DNA of 36,134 bases from Bacteroidia bacterium (lineage in GTDB: Bacteria > Bacteroidota > Bacteroidia > Cytophagales > Cyclobacteriaceae): contig JAUIKU010000019.1 of assembly GCA_030430675.1 (NCBI GenBank), positions 1 through 36,134 on the forward strand, in the 5' to 3' direction. The translations under genes were made by a program, and so were the position numbers. The notes below the pieces were generated by a model. It was not told where the DNA came from, ran no database searches, and saw nothing but the letters and a program-made list of their open reading frames with translations. Shown piece after piece: positions 27,801 to 35,437 of this stretch (the first letter of the stretch is position 1; each line of letters begins with the position of its first letter).

Positions 27801-30800
27801 CTGCACTGGTCAAAGAATTTAATGATGTTGCAATTAGTGATGGATTTGCTTCTATACAATTTACCAGCCTGGTGGAGAACGCGAAAATTTCCGCTATTGA
27901 GATACTGGACCCCAATACTTTTGATGCAACACCTGATATCACCATATTAACCCCCGGTAATGGCGCCAGCGTGGGGCAACCTTTCTCGGTAGGATTCAGA
28001 GTTGATAACTGGGAGGTTCAGGAGGGCAGTACCCATATGCACTACTATATTGATGGACAGATGATTGGTCCTCATTACAGTTTGGACCCCATCTCCATTG
28101 ATGGTCTCAGCCTGGGATCTCATACCATTCGTATTGAACTGTTTGAAGCGGGTCACACCGGTACCGGTATTTACGACGAAGTTACGGTAACTGTCACCGA
28201 CCAGGTGTCATGTATCACCACAGAATTCCCCGACCAGTGGGATGAGCATTTGATCGACGGTGCCTTACCCTATCGTTCGGTATACATCCTGCCTCAGCAG
28301 GATATTGACGGCGATGGCTTGAAAGATATTGTAACCGGCGGCTGGTGGTACAAGAACCCAGGTAGTGCCGGAGGAAACTGGATTAGAAGTACTATAGGCA
28401 ATCCCTTCAATAACGTAGCCTGGATTTACGATTTTGACGGTGATGGTGATCAGGACCTTTTCGGCAGCCAGGGGGCCTACGAATCAGCGGACCTGGCCTG
28501 GGCAGAGAATGACGGCAGCGGGAATTTCACGGTACATACCAATATACCATCGGGGACCACCAATTTTGGCGAGATATTCATTGCGGGGGTAGCGGGAGGA
28601 GTATTCCAGACGGGTGGACCCTACCAGCTGGCACTGGCCTGGAATGGTGCGGAAGACGATAATTCCCAGATCCAGGTATTAACGATACCCGCTGACCCGG
28701 TAAATACTGCCTGGACTATAGATAACCTGCATCCGACCTCCCTGGGTGAAGCGCTGACAGCAGGAGATATCGATGGAGATGGTGATCTGGACTTATTTCA
28801 GACGGAGAACTGGTTGCGCAATGACCAGGGGAGCTGGACCCTGTTCAATACCGGCATAACCTATACCAGTCATGTGGACCGCAATGCGCTGGCTGATTTT
28901 GATCGCGATGGAGATCTTGATGGGGTAGCTGGTCAACTGCTGAACAACCGTGAGATAGCGTGGTTTGAGGCGCCTGAAGACCCCACTCAACTGTGGACCA
29001 AGCATACTATTCATCCCTCCATCGACGGATCGCTGAGTGTGGGGGTGGCCGATATGGATTTTGATGGAGACATGGACATAGTAGTAGGGGAGTGGAAGGG
29101 AGCGAACAAACTGTTTGGGTTTGAGAATGATCTGTGTGCCAGTGGTGACTGGATCACCCACACGATCGATGCGGGTGGCAATGGCCTGGATCATCACGAC
29201 GGATCGCAACTGGTGGATATCGATGATGATGGTGACCTGGACATAATCACCATAGGGTGGGACAACATCACTCCCCGCATATTTGAAAACTTGAGCGATC
29301 CTGTGGTTCAGAATTTACCTCCTGTGCTAAATGCCCCGTCAAACCAGTCCTTCCAGTCAGGAGCAGCTGTCAATTACCAGATAAGCGGTGCTGACCCGAA
29401 TCCCGGCGATGTGCTTACCTATAGTGCCACCGGTTTGCCTGGGAATCTGACCATTGACGGAACCACCGGTCTGATCAGCGGGCAGTTAACTGCAACGTTA
29501 GGAGACTACCCGGTCACCGTGCGCTTAACTGATCAGGATGGCTTGTTTGATGAAAAACAGTTTACTATTTCAGTCACCGGTGCCGGCAACGTAGCTCCGG
29601 AATTGACCAATCCGGGAAACCAGGTTTATAATGGAGGAAGTATTGTGAGCCTGCAAATCGAAGGAAGTGATCCCAATTCCGGTGATATCCTAAACTACAG
29701 CGCAACTGGATTACCCACCGGGCTTAGTATGGACGCCTCTAGTGGTTTGATTAGTGGAACGTTAACTGCCACAGCGGGGAATTATCCTGTTACAATCAGA
29801 GTTACGGATCAGGAAGGTCTGTTTGAAGAGGAGCAATTCACTATAGTTATCACTGATTTTGAAACGTTGCTCCGTATTAATTCAGGAGGACCGGGTTTCA
29901 CTTTTGGCTCTGAAAATTGGGCCCAGGATCAATATTTTAACAGTGGTGCTTTATTTAGTACCACCGCTGCCATAGCAGGAACTACCAATGATCAGCTATA
30001 CCAAACAGAACGATTTGCTGAAAACGGAACCATGAGTTATGCCGTCCCATTACCCGCGGGTGAATACCAGGTACGTTTACATTTTGCCGAGATTTACCAT
30101 ACCGCTGCGGGGGCCAGGATTTTTGATGTGGATATTGAAAACGGACAAGCCACACTTACCGACTATGACATATTTGTGGCTGCAGGAGGAGCTAATACTG
30201 CCAGAATAGAAACCTTTATGGTTACGGTTAATGACGGTACACTTAACATTGATTTTAGTTCAACAACAGAGTTAGCCAAGATATCCGGAATTGAGATCAG
30301 TGGAGCCGGAAACGTGGCCCCGGTAGTTTCCAACCCTGGAAATCAATACTATAATGTTGGCAGTATGGTGAGCTTACAACTTCAGGGTCAAGACTTGAAT
30401 CAGGGTGATGTACTGAGCTATTCAGCCTCAGGCTTGCCAGCCGGTCTCTCAATTAATGCCGGAAGTGGATTGATCAATGGTACCTTATCTGCTCCTGTGG
30501 GTGATTATCAGGTGGTAGTACGAGTTACTGATCAGGAAGGACTCTTCGATGAAGAATCATTCGTTATTTCAGTAACTGAATTTAACACCTTCCTTCGTAT
30601 CAATGCTGGCGGTCCGGGTTTTAGCTTTAATGGTGAAGAATGGATGGCGGATCAGTATTTCAACGGGGGAGAGGTATTCAGCACCACTGATGCCATCGCA
30701 GGAACATTAAACGACCAGCTGTATCAGACAGAACGTTTTAACGAAACCGGAGCGCTAAATTATGCGATCCCCGTCAGTTCAGGAGATTACCTGGTGGAAT

Positions 30801-32590
30801 TACATTTTGCTGAGATATATCATGAAAATGCCGGAGACAGGGTCTTTGATGTGGACATTGAATCGGGTCAGGGTACTTTAGTTGACTATGACATTTTTGT
30901 GGCCGCTGGTGGTGGCTACACGGCGATAATCGAAAGCTTTAATGTAACCGTGTCCGACGGGGTTTTGGATATTGCATTTAACAATAAAACTGAACTGGCG
31001 AAAATTTCAGGGATTGAGATCAGCGGGGTATCCTCTGACAATCAACCCCCGGAGGTAGTACCAGTAGTGGCTCAAACCGTGGCAGAAGGAGGAACACTGG
31101 AAGTGAATATTACCGCTACAGACCCCGATGGTGAGATTCCCTCTCTGATGGTGGATGTACTGCCGCCGTTCGCCAGCTTTACAGATAATTTAAACGGTAC
31201 CGGCAGCTTGAATTTAAGTCCGGGATTTAATGATCGGGGTACCTATAATATTACTGTTACCGCCACCGATCCTTCCGGGTTGACAGACAGCGAAATAATA
31301 ATCATACAAGTTATTGACGGGAACGGAGCACCTATATTGCAGCCTATAAGCAATGTTCTTATATCAGAGGGTGAACAGGTCAGCGTTCCGCTATCGGCTT
31401 CTGATCCGGATGGTGAGAAACTCACACTATCCATAAGCGATGCTCCGGATTTTGTGATTTTTAATGATCACAATGATGGTACCGGAGAGTTATTGATAAC
31501 TCCGGGATACCTGGATGCGGGAACATATAGCATGACGGTGGAAGCAATTGATCCGGAAGGTTTAAGGGCTGGCCAGGTAGTCAACATTACCGTTCAGGAT
31601 GTCAATGGACCACCGGAAGTTGTGGTTCAAACCAATATTACCGTTGAAGAAGGAACAACAGTACAGATTCCAGTGTCATCGGAAGATCCCGATGATGAGG
31701 TTCCGAGTTTCTCGTTAACTGATATTCCTCCATTTATTTCTATAATAGATAATGGCAATGGAACGGGTACGCTTGAAATTAGCCCTCCATTTAATGCTTT
31801 GGGAAGCTTCAGCTTTTCGGTACGAGCAACGGATGCCAGTGGATTTTTCGGTGAACAGGTGATACAGTTAGTGGTAACTGAAACCGGCAGCTCCGCCAAT
31901 TGGCAGGTTGAAGCACAAATAGCCAATGCCAATTGTCTGAATGAACTTGGGTCCATAGCGCTTACGGTTACCGGCGGTCTGGGAGAGTTGAGCTATCAGT
32001 GGTCCCATGGCGCAGAAACCAAGGATCTGCAGAACTTATCCGCAGGTGTGTATTCGGTAACTATTACTGACCAAAAGGACAATGTAACTACCAGATCATT
32101 TACCGTGAATGTTCAACCCGGACCACAAAAACCTACTATTAGCAATCAGGATGGCATACTGACATCGGAGGTAGTTGCTTTCAGTTACCAATGGCATTTT
32201 GATGGAGAGGAAATTGATGGAGCTACGGGCCGTACGCTGGAACCCACCCTGGCTGGAGAATATTCATTGGCAATTACAGATGACCTTGGCTGTGTTTCCC
32301 AGTCTGACCCCATCACCGTTGATTTTGAGTTAAACTCCCTCAGTTTTTACCCCAACCCCAGCAGTGGTGATATGAAGATGAGCCTGACCCTGGTCGAGGA
32401 CCAGCAGATTACCTTCAGACTGATAGATGATACTGGAAAAGATCACATTTTAGGTGTTTTTGACCTAAAAGCAGGCCGGCATGTGATAGACCTTACATTG
32501 GACGAATCACTGGCTAACGGAGCCTATACAATTCTAACGGATCAACCGGGATTTGAAAAGAGCGCATACCGCATACTTTTAATCAGATAG
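24848..32590 (+). CDS. Giant T9SS-secreted GSDH paralogue with three malectin, He_PIG, cadherin-like and SprB modules
   Basis: The protein has 2580 residues. Domains in order: signal peptide 1-28; GSDH propeller about 30-446 with H152 and R239-N240; PKD about 453-535; CBM6-like about 648-773; Big_5-like about 780-870; malectin 1 about 873-1021; an Ig-like domain about 1028-1118; FG-GAP/VCBS about 1128-1486; He_PIG 1 about 1488-1577. Then a 241-residue [He_PIG-malectin] unit occurs twice (1578-1818, 1819-2059). Three roughly 94-residue Ig/cadherin-like repeats follow (about 2065-2346), then SprB (about 2351-2420), an Ig-like domain (about 2421-2493) and a T9SS sorting domain (about 2495-2580, SFYPNPSSGD). 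Malectin and CBM6 bind sugars, so it is probably a surface or matrix glycan-binding oxidoreductase. The propeller has long stretches identical to the preceding gene, indicating tandem duplication followed by domain gain. Confidence 0.87.
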   Translation: MHDLEKPIGRIISTVCLLVLLSGVSVQAQQLPNQFQRVELIQGLKNSVNFEFAPDGRIFIIDRYGEVIIYNPNTLTSTSAGIVPVFHELEDGLLGIEFDPNFLSNNYIYLHYSPVTPSVNRVSRFTMNGDQLNLASEVVLMEWATQRDICCHAAGDMDFDSQGNLYIATGDNTNHSDYATLDETDSNKSSENTASNTNDPRGKILRITPQADGSYTIPSGNLFPGGAGGLPEIYVMGARNPYRIFVDSENTDWLFWGEVGPDANNPGVEGPEGMDEINLTKEAGNFGWPYFSGDNQPYRNNYAATPFYYDPAAPVNLSQWNTGATNLPPAQPAWRSFFHKCFLAGPRYYYDPSNLDQQKLPVEFDEAFFYFDFNTSRIWVVQMDEQGNILAGYPKLLASSLFPASKDGFIELKIGPDGHLYILEYGEGCCVDNAGSGKLVRLDYTGIVSNASPVVSLTADPTNGSLPLLVTFSSAGTFDPDGDPLTYEWDFDGDGTVDSNQENPTYNYTVAGAFDVLLTVRDDQGGVSAKNVTIHAGNNAATFNFVSPPDGGLIGWDDDISLEVSGMDVEDGVINCADINVVPSIGHLNHFHDDLTVDGCAKTMHLDPQDHDINGEMDIFFVLGVNYTDAGGLISFDQILLHPKRKEAEYYDLQNDIVVINNTDPWDGGTSAIRVNDNSYIVFEGRNLSGINSVKYRVASGGTGGDIELRLDSPTGTLISSTAVGTTGGWNNWVDVESAITDPGGKHDLYIVFKNTPGAKDLLSLNWVEFSGNGVSMDNSPPTVNEVAVINETSLSIEFSEPVTKISAENIGSYQIDGGILISSATLQEDGRSVILNISALSAGQDYIVFINGVQNLSGLEITPGNHSFRLFDSIRINSGGPQITANGAVFTSDQYADAGELFDNTVNIDGTSNDALYQTERWGDFTYNIPVTNQGTFDIRLHFAEIYFGVDISGGVGSRVFNVSIEGNQVLSNFDILTEVAPATALVKEFNDVAISDGFASIQFTSLVENAKISAIEILDPNTFDATPDITILTPGNGASVGQPFSVGFRVDNWEVQEGSTHMHYYIDGQMIGPHYSLDPISIDGLSLGSHTIRIELFEAGHTGTGIYDEVTVTVTDQVSCITTEFPDQWDEHLIDGALPYRSVYILPQQDIDGDGLKDIVTGGWWYKNPGSAGGNWIRSTIGNPFNNVAWIYDFDGDGDQDLFGSQGAYESADLAWAENDGSGNFTVHTNIPSGTTNFGEIFIAGVAGGVFQTGGPYQLALAWNGAEDDNSQIQVLTIPADPVNTAWTIDNLHPTSLGEALTAGDIDGDGDLDLFQTENWLRNDQGSWTLFNTGITYTSHVDRNALADFDRDGDLDGVAGQLLNNREIAWFEAPEDPTQLWTKHTIHPSIDGSLSVGVADMDFDGDMDIVVGEWKGANKLFGFENDLCASGDWITHTIDAGGNGLDHHDGSQLVDIDDDGDLDIITIGWDNITPRIFENLSDPVVQNLPPVLNAPSNQSFQSGAAVNYQISGADPNPGDVLTYSATGLPGNLTIDGTTGLISGQLTATLGDYPVTVRLTDQDGLFDEKQFTISVTGAGNVAPELTNPGNQVYNGGSIVSLQIEGSDPNSGDILNYSATGLPTGLSMDASSGLISGTLTATAGNYPVTIRVTDQEGLFEEEQFTIVITDFETLLRINSGGPGFTFGSENWAQDQYFNSGALFSTTAAIAGTTNDQLYQTERFAENGTMSYAVPLPAGEYQVRLHFAEIYHTAAGARIFDVDIENGQATLTDYDIFVAAGGANTARIETFMVTVNDGTLNIDFSSTTELAKISGIEISGAGNVAPVVSNPGNQYYNVGSMVSLQLQGQDLNQGDVLSYSASGLPAGLSINAGSGLINGTLSAPVGDYQVVVRVTDQEGLFDEESFVISVTEFNTFLRINAGGPGFSFNGEEWMADQYFNGGEVFSTTDAIAGTLNDQLYQTERFNETGALNYAIPVSSGDYLVELHFAEIYHENAGDRVFDVDIESGQGTLVDYDIFVAAGGGYTAIIESFNVTVSDGVLDIAFNNKTELAKISGIEISGVSSDNQPPEVVPVVAQTVAEGGTLEVNITATDPDGEIPSLMVDVLPPFASFTDNLNGTGSLNLSPGFNDRGTYNITVTATDPSGLTDSEIIIIQVIDGNGAPILQPISNVLISEGEQVSVPLSASDPDGEKLTLSISDAPDFVIFNDHNDGTGELLITPGYLDAGTYSMTVEAIDPEGLRAGQVVNITVQDVNGPPEVVVQTNITVEEGTTVQIPVSSEDPDDEVPSFSLTDIPPFISIIDNGNGTGTLEISPPFNALGSFSFSVRATDASGFFGEQVIQLVVTETGSSANWQVEAQIANANCLNELGSIALTVTGGLGELSYQWSHGAETKDLQNLSAGVYSVTITDQKDNVTTRSFTVNVQPGPQKPTISNQDGILTSEVVAFSYQWHFDGEEIDGATGRTLEPTLAGEYSLAITDDLGCVSQSDPITVDFELNSLSFYPNPSSGDMKMSLTLVEDQQITFRLIDDTGKDHILGVFDLKAGRHVIDLTLDESLANGAYTILTDQPGFEKSAYRILLIR
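29579..31024 (+). repeat. Tandem 723-bp duplication of a He_PIG-malectin module
   Basis: Within the 2580-residue protein, unit A (29579-30301) and unit B (30302-31024) each encode GAGNVAP, a He_PIG domain with VTDQEGLF, and a malectin domain with LHFAEIYH, YDIFVAAGG and AKISGIEISG. Start-to-start spacing is exactly 723 nt (241 codons). A further He_PIG without its malectin precedes unit A. The nucleotide copies have diverged, so this is an old in-frame duplication. Confidence 0.85.
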
Positions 32591-32714
32591 CGGTCAACCT
32601 TACATACCTCATTGCATATTGGATTTTAAATTTTTCCCCGGGCACAATTTTGTTTATTTTGCTCGTGAATCAATTAGATTGTAGTGTTATACATTCAGTT
32701 TTAGATAATTTTTT

Positions 32715-33680
32715 ATGAAGAAAAGAGTATTAATAACCGGGGGCGCTGGATTTTTAGGTTCTCATCTTTGTGACAGGTTCTTGAAGGAGGGCTTTAGTGT
32801 ACTTTGCATGGACAACCTGTTAACAGGGTCAAAAGATAATATAGAACACCTGGTGGGGAATGAAGACTTTCAATTTTTCCACAATAACGTTTCAGAATAC
32901 GTACACGTACCCGGAGAACTGGATTATATCCTGCATTTCGCTTCTCCCGCCAGCCCCATTGACTATTTGAAGATGCCTATCCAGACGTTGAAGGTAGGAT
33001 CACTAGGTACCTTGCACCTTTTAGGGCTGGCCAAACAAAAAAAGGCTACGATTCTGGTAGCCAGTACTTCAGAAATATACGGAGATCCATTGATACATCC
33101 TCAAACTGAGGATTACTGGGGTAATGTAAATCCAGTGGGGCCGCGGGGGGTATACGATGAGGCCAAACGCTTCCTGGAAGCTATAACTATGGCATATCAC
33201 ACCTTTCATGGATTGGATACGAAGATTGTGAGGATCTTTAATACCTATGGACCCAGGATGAGACTAAATGATGGCCGGGCACTTCCCGCCTTTATAGGCC
33301 AGGCACTAAGAGGGGAGGATATTACCGTGTTTGGAGATGGAAGTCAAACCCGGTCTTTTTGCTACGTGGATGACTTAATCGATGGCATTTACCGGCTGCT
33401 TCTCAGTGATTACAACCAACCTGTCAATATCGGTAATCCGGACGAGATTACTATTCTGGAATTTGCTGAGGAAGTGGTGAAACTCACCGGATCCAAATCC
33501 AAGATTATATTCAAGGATTTGCCCAAAGACGATCCCAAGCAAAGGAAACCGGATATAACGCGTGCTAAGGAAATATTGGGATGGTCTCCTAAGTTCTCAA
33601 GGTCGGAAGGCTTGATTCCCACCCTGGAATACTTCAAAAATAAAGTTGAATCGTTGGATAAGGCCGGACTGGAAGAATAA
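32715..33680 (+). CDS. uxs: UDP-glucuronate decarboxylase (UDP-xylose synthase)
   Basis: This 321-residue extended short-chain dehydrogenase converts UDP-glucuronate to UDP-xylose in the cytoplasm, with bound NAD. The nucleotide-binding motif is [10 protein letters not shown] (8-17). The catalytic Y147-xxx-K151 lies in [11 protein letters not shown], and the serine/threonine and glutamate of STSEIYGDP sit at 117-120. [11 protein letters not shown] and [10 protein letters not shown] are hallmarks that separate UXS from UDP-glucose epimerases. No UDP-glucose dehydrogenase is visible, so UDP-glucuronate must come from elsewhere in the genome. The EPS or a second polymer may therefore contain xylose. 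The gene follows the giant gene after 124 nt and converges on the second phosphotransferase. Confidence 0.9.
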   Translation: MKKRVLITGGAGFLGSHLCDRFLKEGFSVLCMDNLLTGSKDNIEHLVGNEDFQFFHNNVSEYVHVPGELDYILHFASPASPIDYLKMPIQTLKVGSLGTLHLLGLAKQKKATILVASTSEIYGDPLIHPQTEDYWGNVNPVGPRGVYDEAKRFLEAITMAYHTFHGLDTKIVRIFNTYGPRMRLNDGRALPAFIGQALRGEDITVFGDGSQTRSFCYVDDLIDGIYRLLLSDYNQPVNIGNPDEITILEFAEEVVKLTGSKSKIIFKDLPKDDPKQRKPDITRAKEILGWSPKFSRSEGLIPTLEYFKNKVESLDKAGLEE

Positions 33681-33698
33681 CCAGGAAGCTCTTCTGAA

Positions 33699-35270
33699 TT
33701 ACTTCCCGGTACCCGACAGTACTACCGGGATAGTTTTCAGCAGAATGCGGAAATCCATCCAGATGTTGTAGTGATCGGTGTAAAAAACATCGGTGCTAAG
33801 TGCATCATCCAGTAACATGGAGTCATTCTGACGCCCGGTAACCTGCCATAAGCCGGTCATGCCGGGCTTCATCAGGAACCTTCTGTACTGCCACTCATTG
33901 TATCCTTCAAGTTCATACTTAAAGTAAGGCCGTGGTCCCACCAAGCTCATATCGCCCTTAAGTACATTTATGAGTTGAGGCATTTCATCCATTGAGTACT
34001 TTCTCAGGAATTTACCAAGACCGGTAATTCGGGGATCATTCGCTAATTTCCCGGTGTGAAGTCCATTTTTAGTACGGGTGGTGGCCATGATTTCGTGATG
34101 TGCGCCACTGTTTATTTTCATGGATCTGAACTTGTACATTTTGAACAGCTGGCCTTCTTTTCCCACCCGGAATGAAGTATGTATGGCTGGACCTTTTGAG
34201 GTAAGTTTGACTGCCAAGGCAATGATTATTGCCGGGATTAACGATACAAGCCCGATCAAAATAGCTCCTAGCACGTCCACCATACGTTTATAAACCAGAT
34301 CAAGTCTTTGATAGTCTCTTGAAATAAATGGAACTGTTTCTACTGATCTTTCTTTTTGGTTATAAACCCCTGTAAACATCATGTTATAGTGAGTTGAACT
34401 TATTTTCACCGGCAGGGATGTTTCTTTAGCTAATTGTACCAACTCTAACAGACGTTCTTTACTGATTTTATTGATTAGAACGCAAATTTCATCTGCTTTA
34501 AACGAGGCTGCTCTAAATGAGACATCCTGGGTTCTCCCCTCTACCGGGTAACCAAAAATGGTGGTCCCGTGCTTACCAGGATCATCATCCAGGAATACAA
34601 TGTCTTCTACGTCATTCCTGTCGTTTAGGATTCTGGCGGCATAAAGTTTAGCGGCGGACCCAGCACCCAAAATAATTATTCTACGGGGTGGTTTAAGCGT
34701 GCTCAGACTTTTGTTGCTCTTTATTAGATACCTGAAAATCATCCTACCGGTGAAGGTGAACAACACCCCACTTACGGTAAACCACATGATAAACTCACGG
34801 AATGTAGCGGTTAGTTGACCGTCTACGAAAAAGAATGCCAAAACGATAATGAATACATCGGCATAAAAAAATGATTTGACAATGTAAAAGAATTGCTTGG
34901 CTCGTGTTTGGATGACATGGTGAATATAGAGGCCACTATAAACAAATAGCGTTAAGATTATGAAAACCAAAGTGGCGTATAAAATGACCTTATCTATGTT
35001 GGTGGTCAGAAATGCCTCATTACCAAGTACGCCTTTGATTAATTTTGCCCGTGTGAATTCATAACAGGTAAATAGTACCAGGGTAATTGACACCAGATCA
35101 AACGTCATTATAGGAAAATACCTCTTAAACAAACGAAAATTGTCTGTTCCTTGAGATTCTGCACGATGTCCTACCACCGAACTGTTTGCCTTAATTCTTT
35201 CAGGCAAAGACATGGTTCTGGAACCTTCAATTACATCAACATCACTGGTATATTGGAAAACTTCCGGCAT
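33699..35270 (-). CDS. Second polyprenyl-phosphate sugar-1-phosphate transferase (EPS initiating enzyme)
   Basis: This 523-residue protein has a roughly 40-residue soluble N-terminus, then membrane helices, a Rossmann-like CoA_binding_3 domain (IIILGAGSAAKLYA at about 197-210) and a catalytic bacterial sugar-transferase domain from about 327. Its motifs are YKFRSM (about 377), SMDEMPQL (about 427), LVGPRP (about 445) and GMTGLWQVTGR (about 471). The last matches the GxTGLWQVxGR form, which differs from the GVTGWAQVNG of the enzyme at 15437. The two are therefore distinct paralogues, possibly with different sugar substrates or for different polymers. It carries its own promoter (35311-35342). 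It ends 18 nt from the convergent uxs stop. Confidence 0.92.
   Translation of the reverse strand: MPEVFQYTSDVDVIEGSRTMSLPERIKANSSVVGHRAESQGTDNFRLFKRYFPIMTFDLVSITLVLFTCYEFTRAKLIKGVLGNEAFLTTNIDKVILYATLVFIILTLFVYSGLYIHHVIQTRAKQFFYIVKSFFYADVFIIVLAFFFVDGQLTATFREFIMWFTVSGVLFTFTGRMIFRYLIKSNKSLSTLKPPRRIIILGAGSAAKLYAARILNDRNDVEDIVFLDDDPGKHGTTIFGYPVEGRTQDVSFRAASFKADEICVLINKISKERLLELVQLAKETSLPVKISSTHYNMMFTGVYNQKERSVETVPFISRDYQRLDLVYKRMVDVLGAILIGLVSLIPAIIIALAVKLTSKGPAIHTSFRVGKEGQLFKMYKFRSMKINSGAHHEIMATTRTKNGLHTGKLANDPRITGLGKFLRKYSMDEMPQLINVLKGDMSLVGPRPYFKYELEGYNEWQYRRFLMKPGMTGLWQVTGRQNDSMLLDDALSTDVFYTDHYNIWMDFRILLKTIPVVLSGTGK
33704..33730. terminator. Candidate terminator hairpin between convergent genes
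   Basis: Bases 33704-33711 (tcccggta) pair perfectly with 33723-33730 (taccggga) across an 11-nt loop. On the plus strand the hairpin is followed by a short tagtttt tract, suiting termination of the uxs gene. It lies inside the last codons of the convergent phosphotransferase gene, so it may also be chance coding sequence. Confidence 0.35.
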
Positions 35271-35310
35271 TAATAAAAATATTAATATATTTTCTTAAAA
35301 ATGTTCAATA

Positions 35311-35342
35311 CAAATATAACTATTATTATACAATATAACAAA
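35311..35342 (-). promoter_or_regulatory. Bacteroidota-type promoter of the second phosphotransferase
   Basis: On the minus strand TTTG (35342-35339) and TATATTTG (35318-35311) are separated by 20 nt and match TTTG/TAnnTTTG. The -7 element ends about 40 nt before the ATG at 35270, leaving a short AT-rich leader. Confidence 0.6.
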
Positions 35343-35365
35343 CCATAGATAAAATATCATTTAAG

Positions 35366-35421
35366 TTATTTTTACTAAAAAATAAACAATGGAACTAGGT
35401 TGGGGGTTTGCATCTCAACCC
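35366..35421 (-). terminator. Possible proC terminator region
   Basis: Just past the proC stop on the minus strand there is a small GC stem (gggtt 35404-35408 with aaccc 35417-35421). About 20 nt further on is an A/T-rich 8-bp hairpin (35366-35373 with 35378-35385, loop acta) with T tracts. Neither is a textbook terminator, so the call is weak. Confidence 0.3.
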
Positions 35422-35437
35422 GCGGCTTTGTCAAATA

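Noticed and set aside
29310-31885. Repeated DNA resembling a repeat array
   Set aside because: The repeats encode protein domains (He_PIG, malectin, cadherin-like) in one frame with period 723 nt or about 280 nt; there is no short conserved repeat with unique spacers, so no CRISPR.
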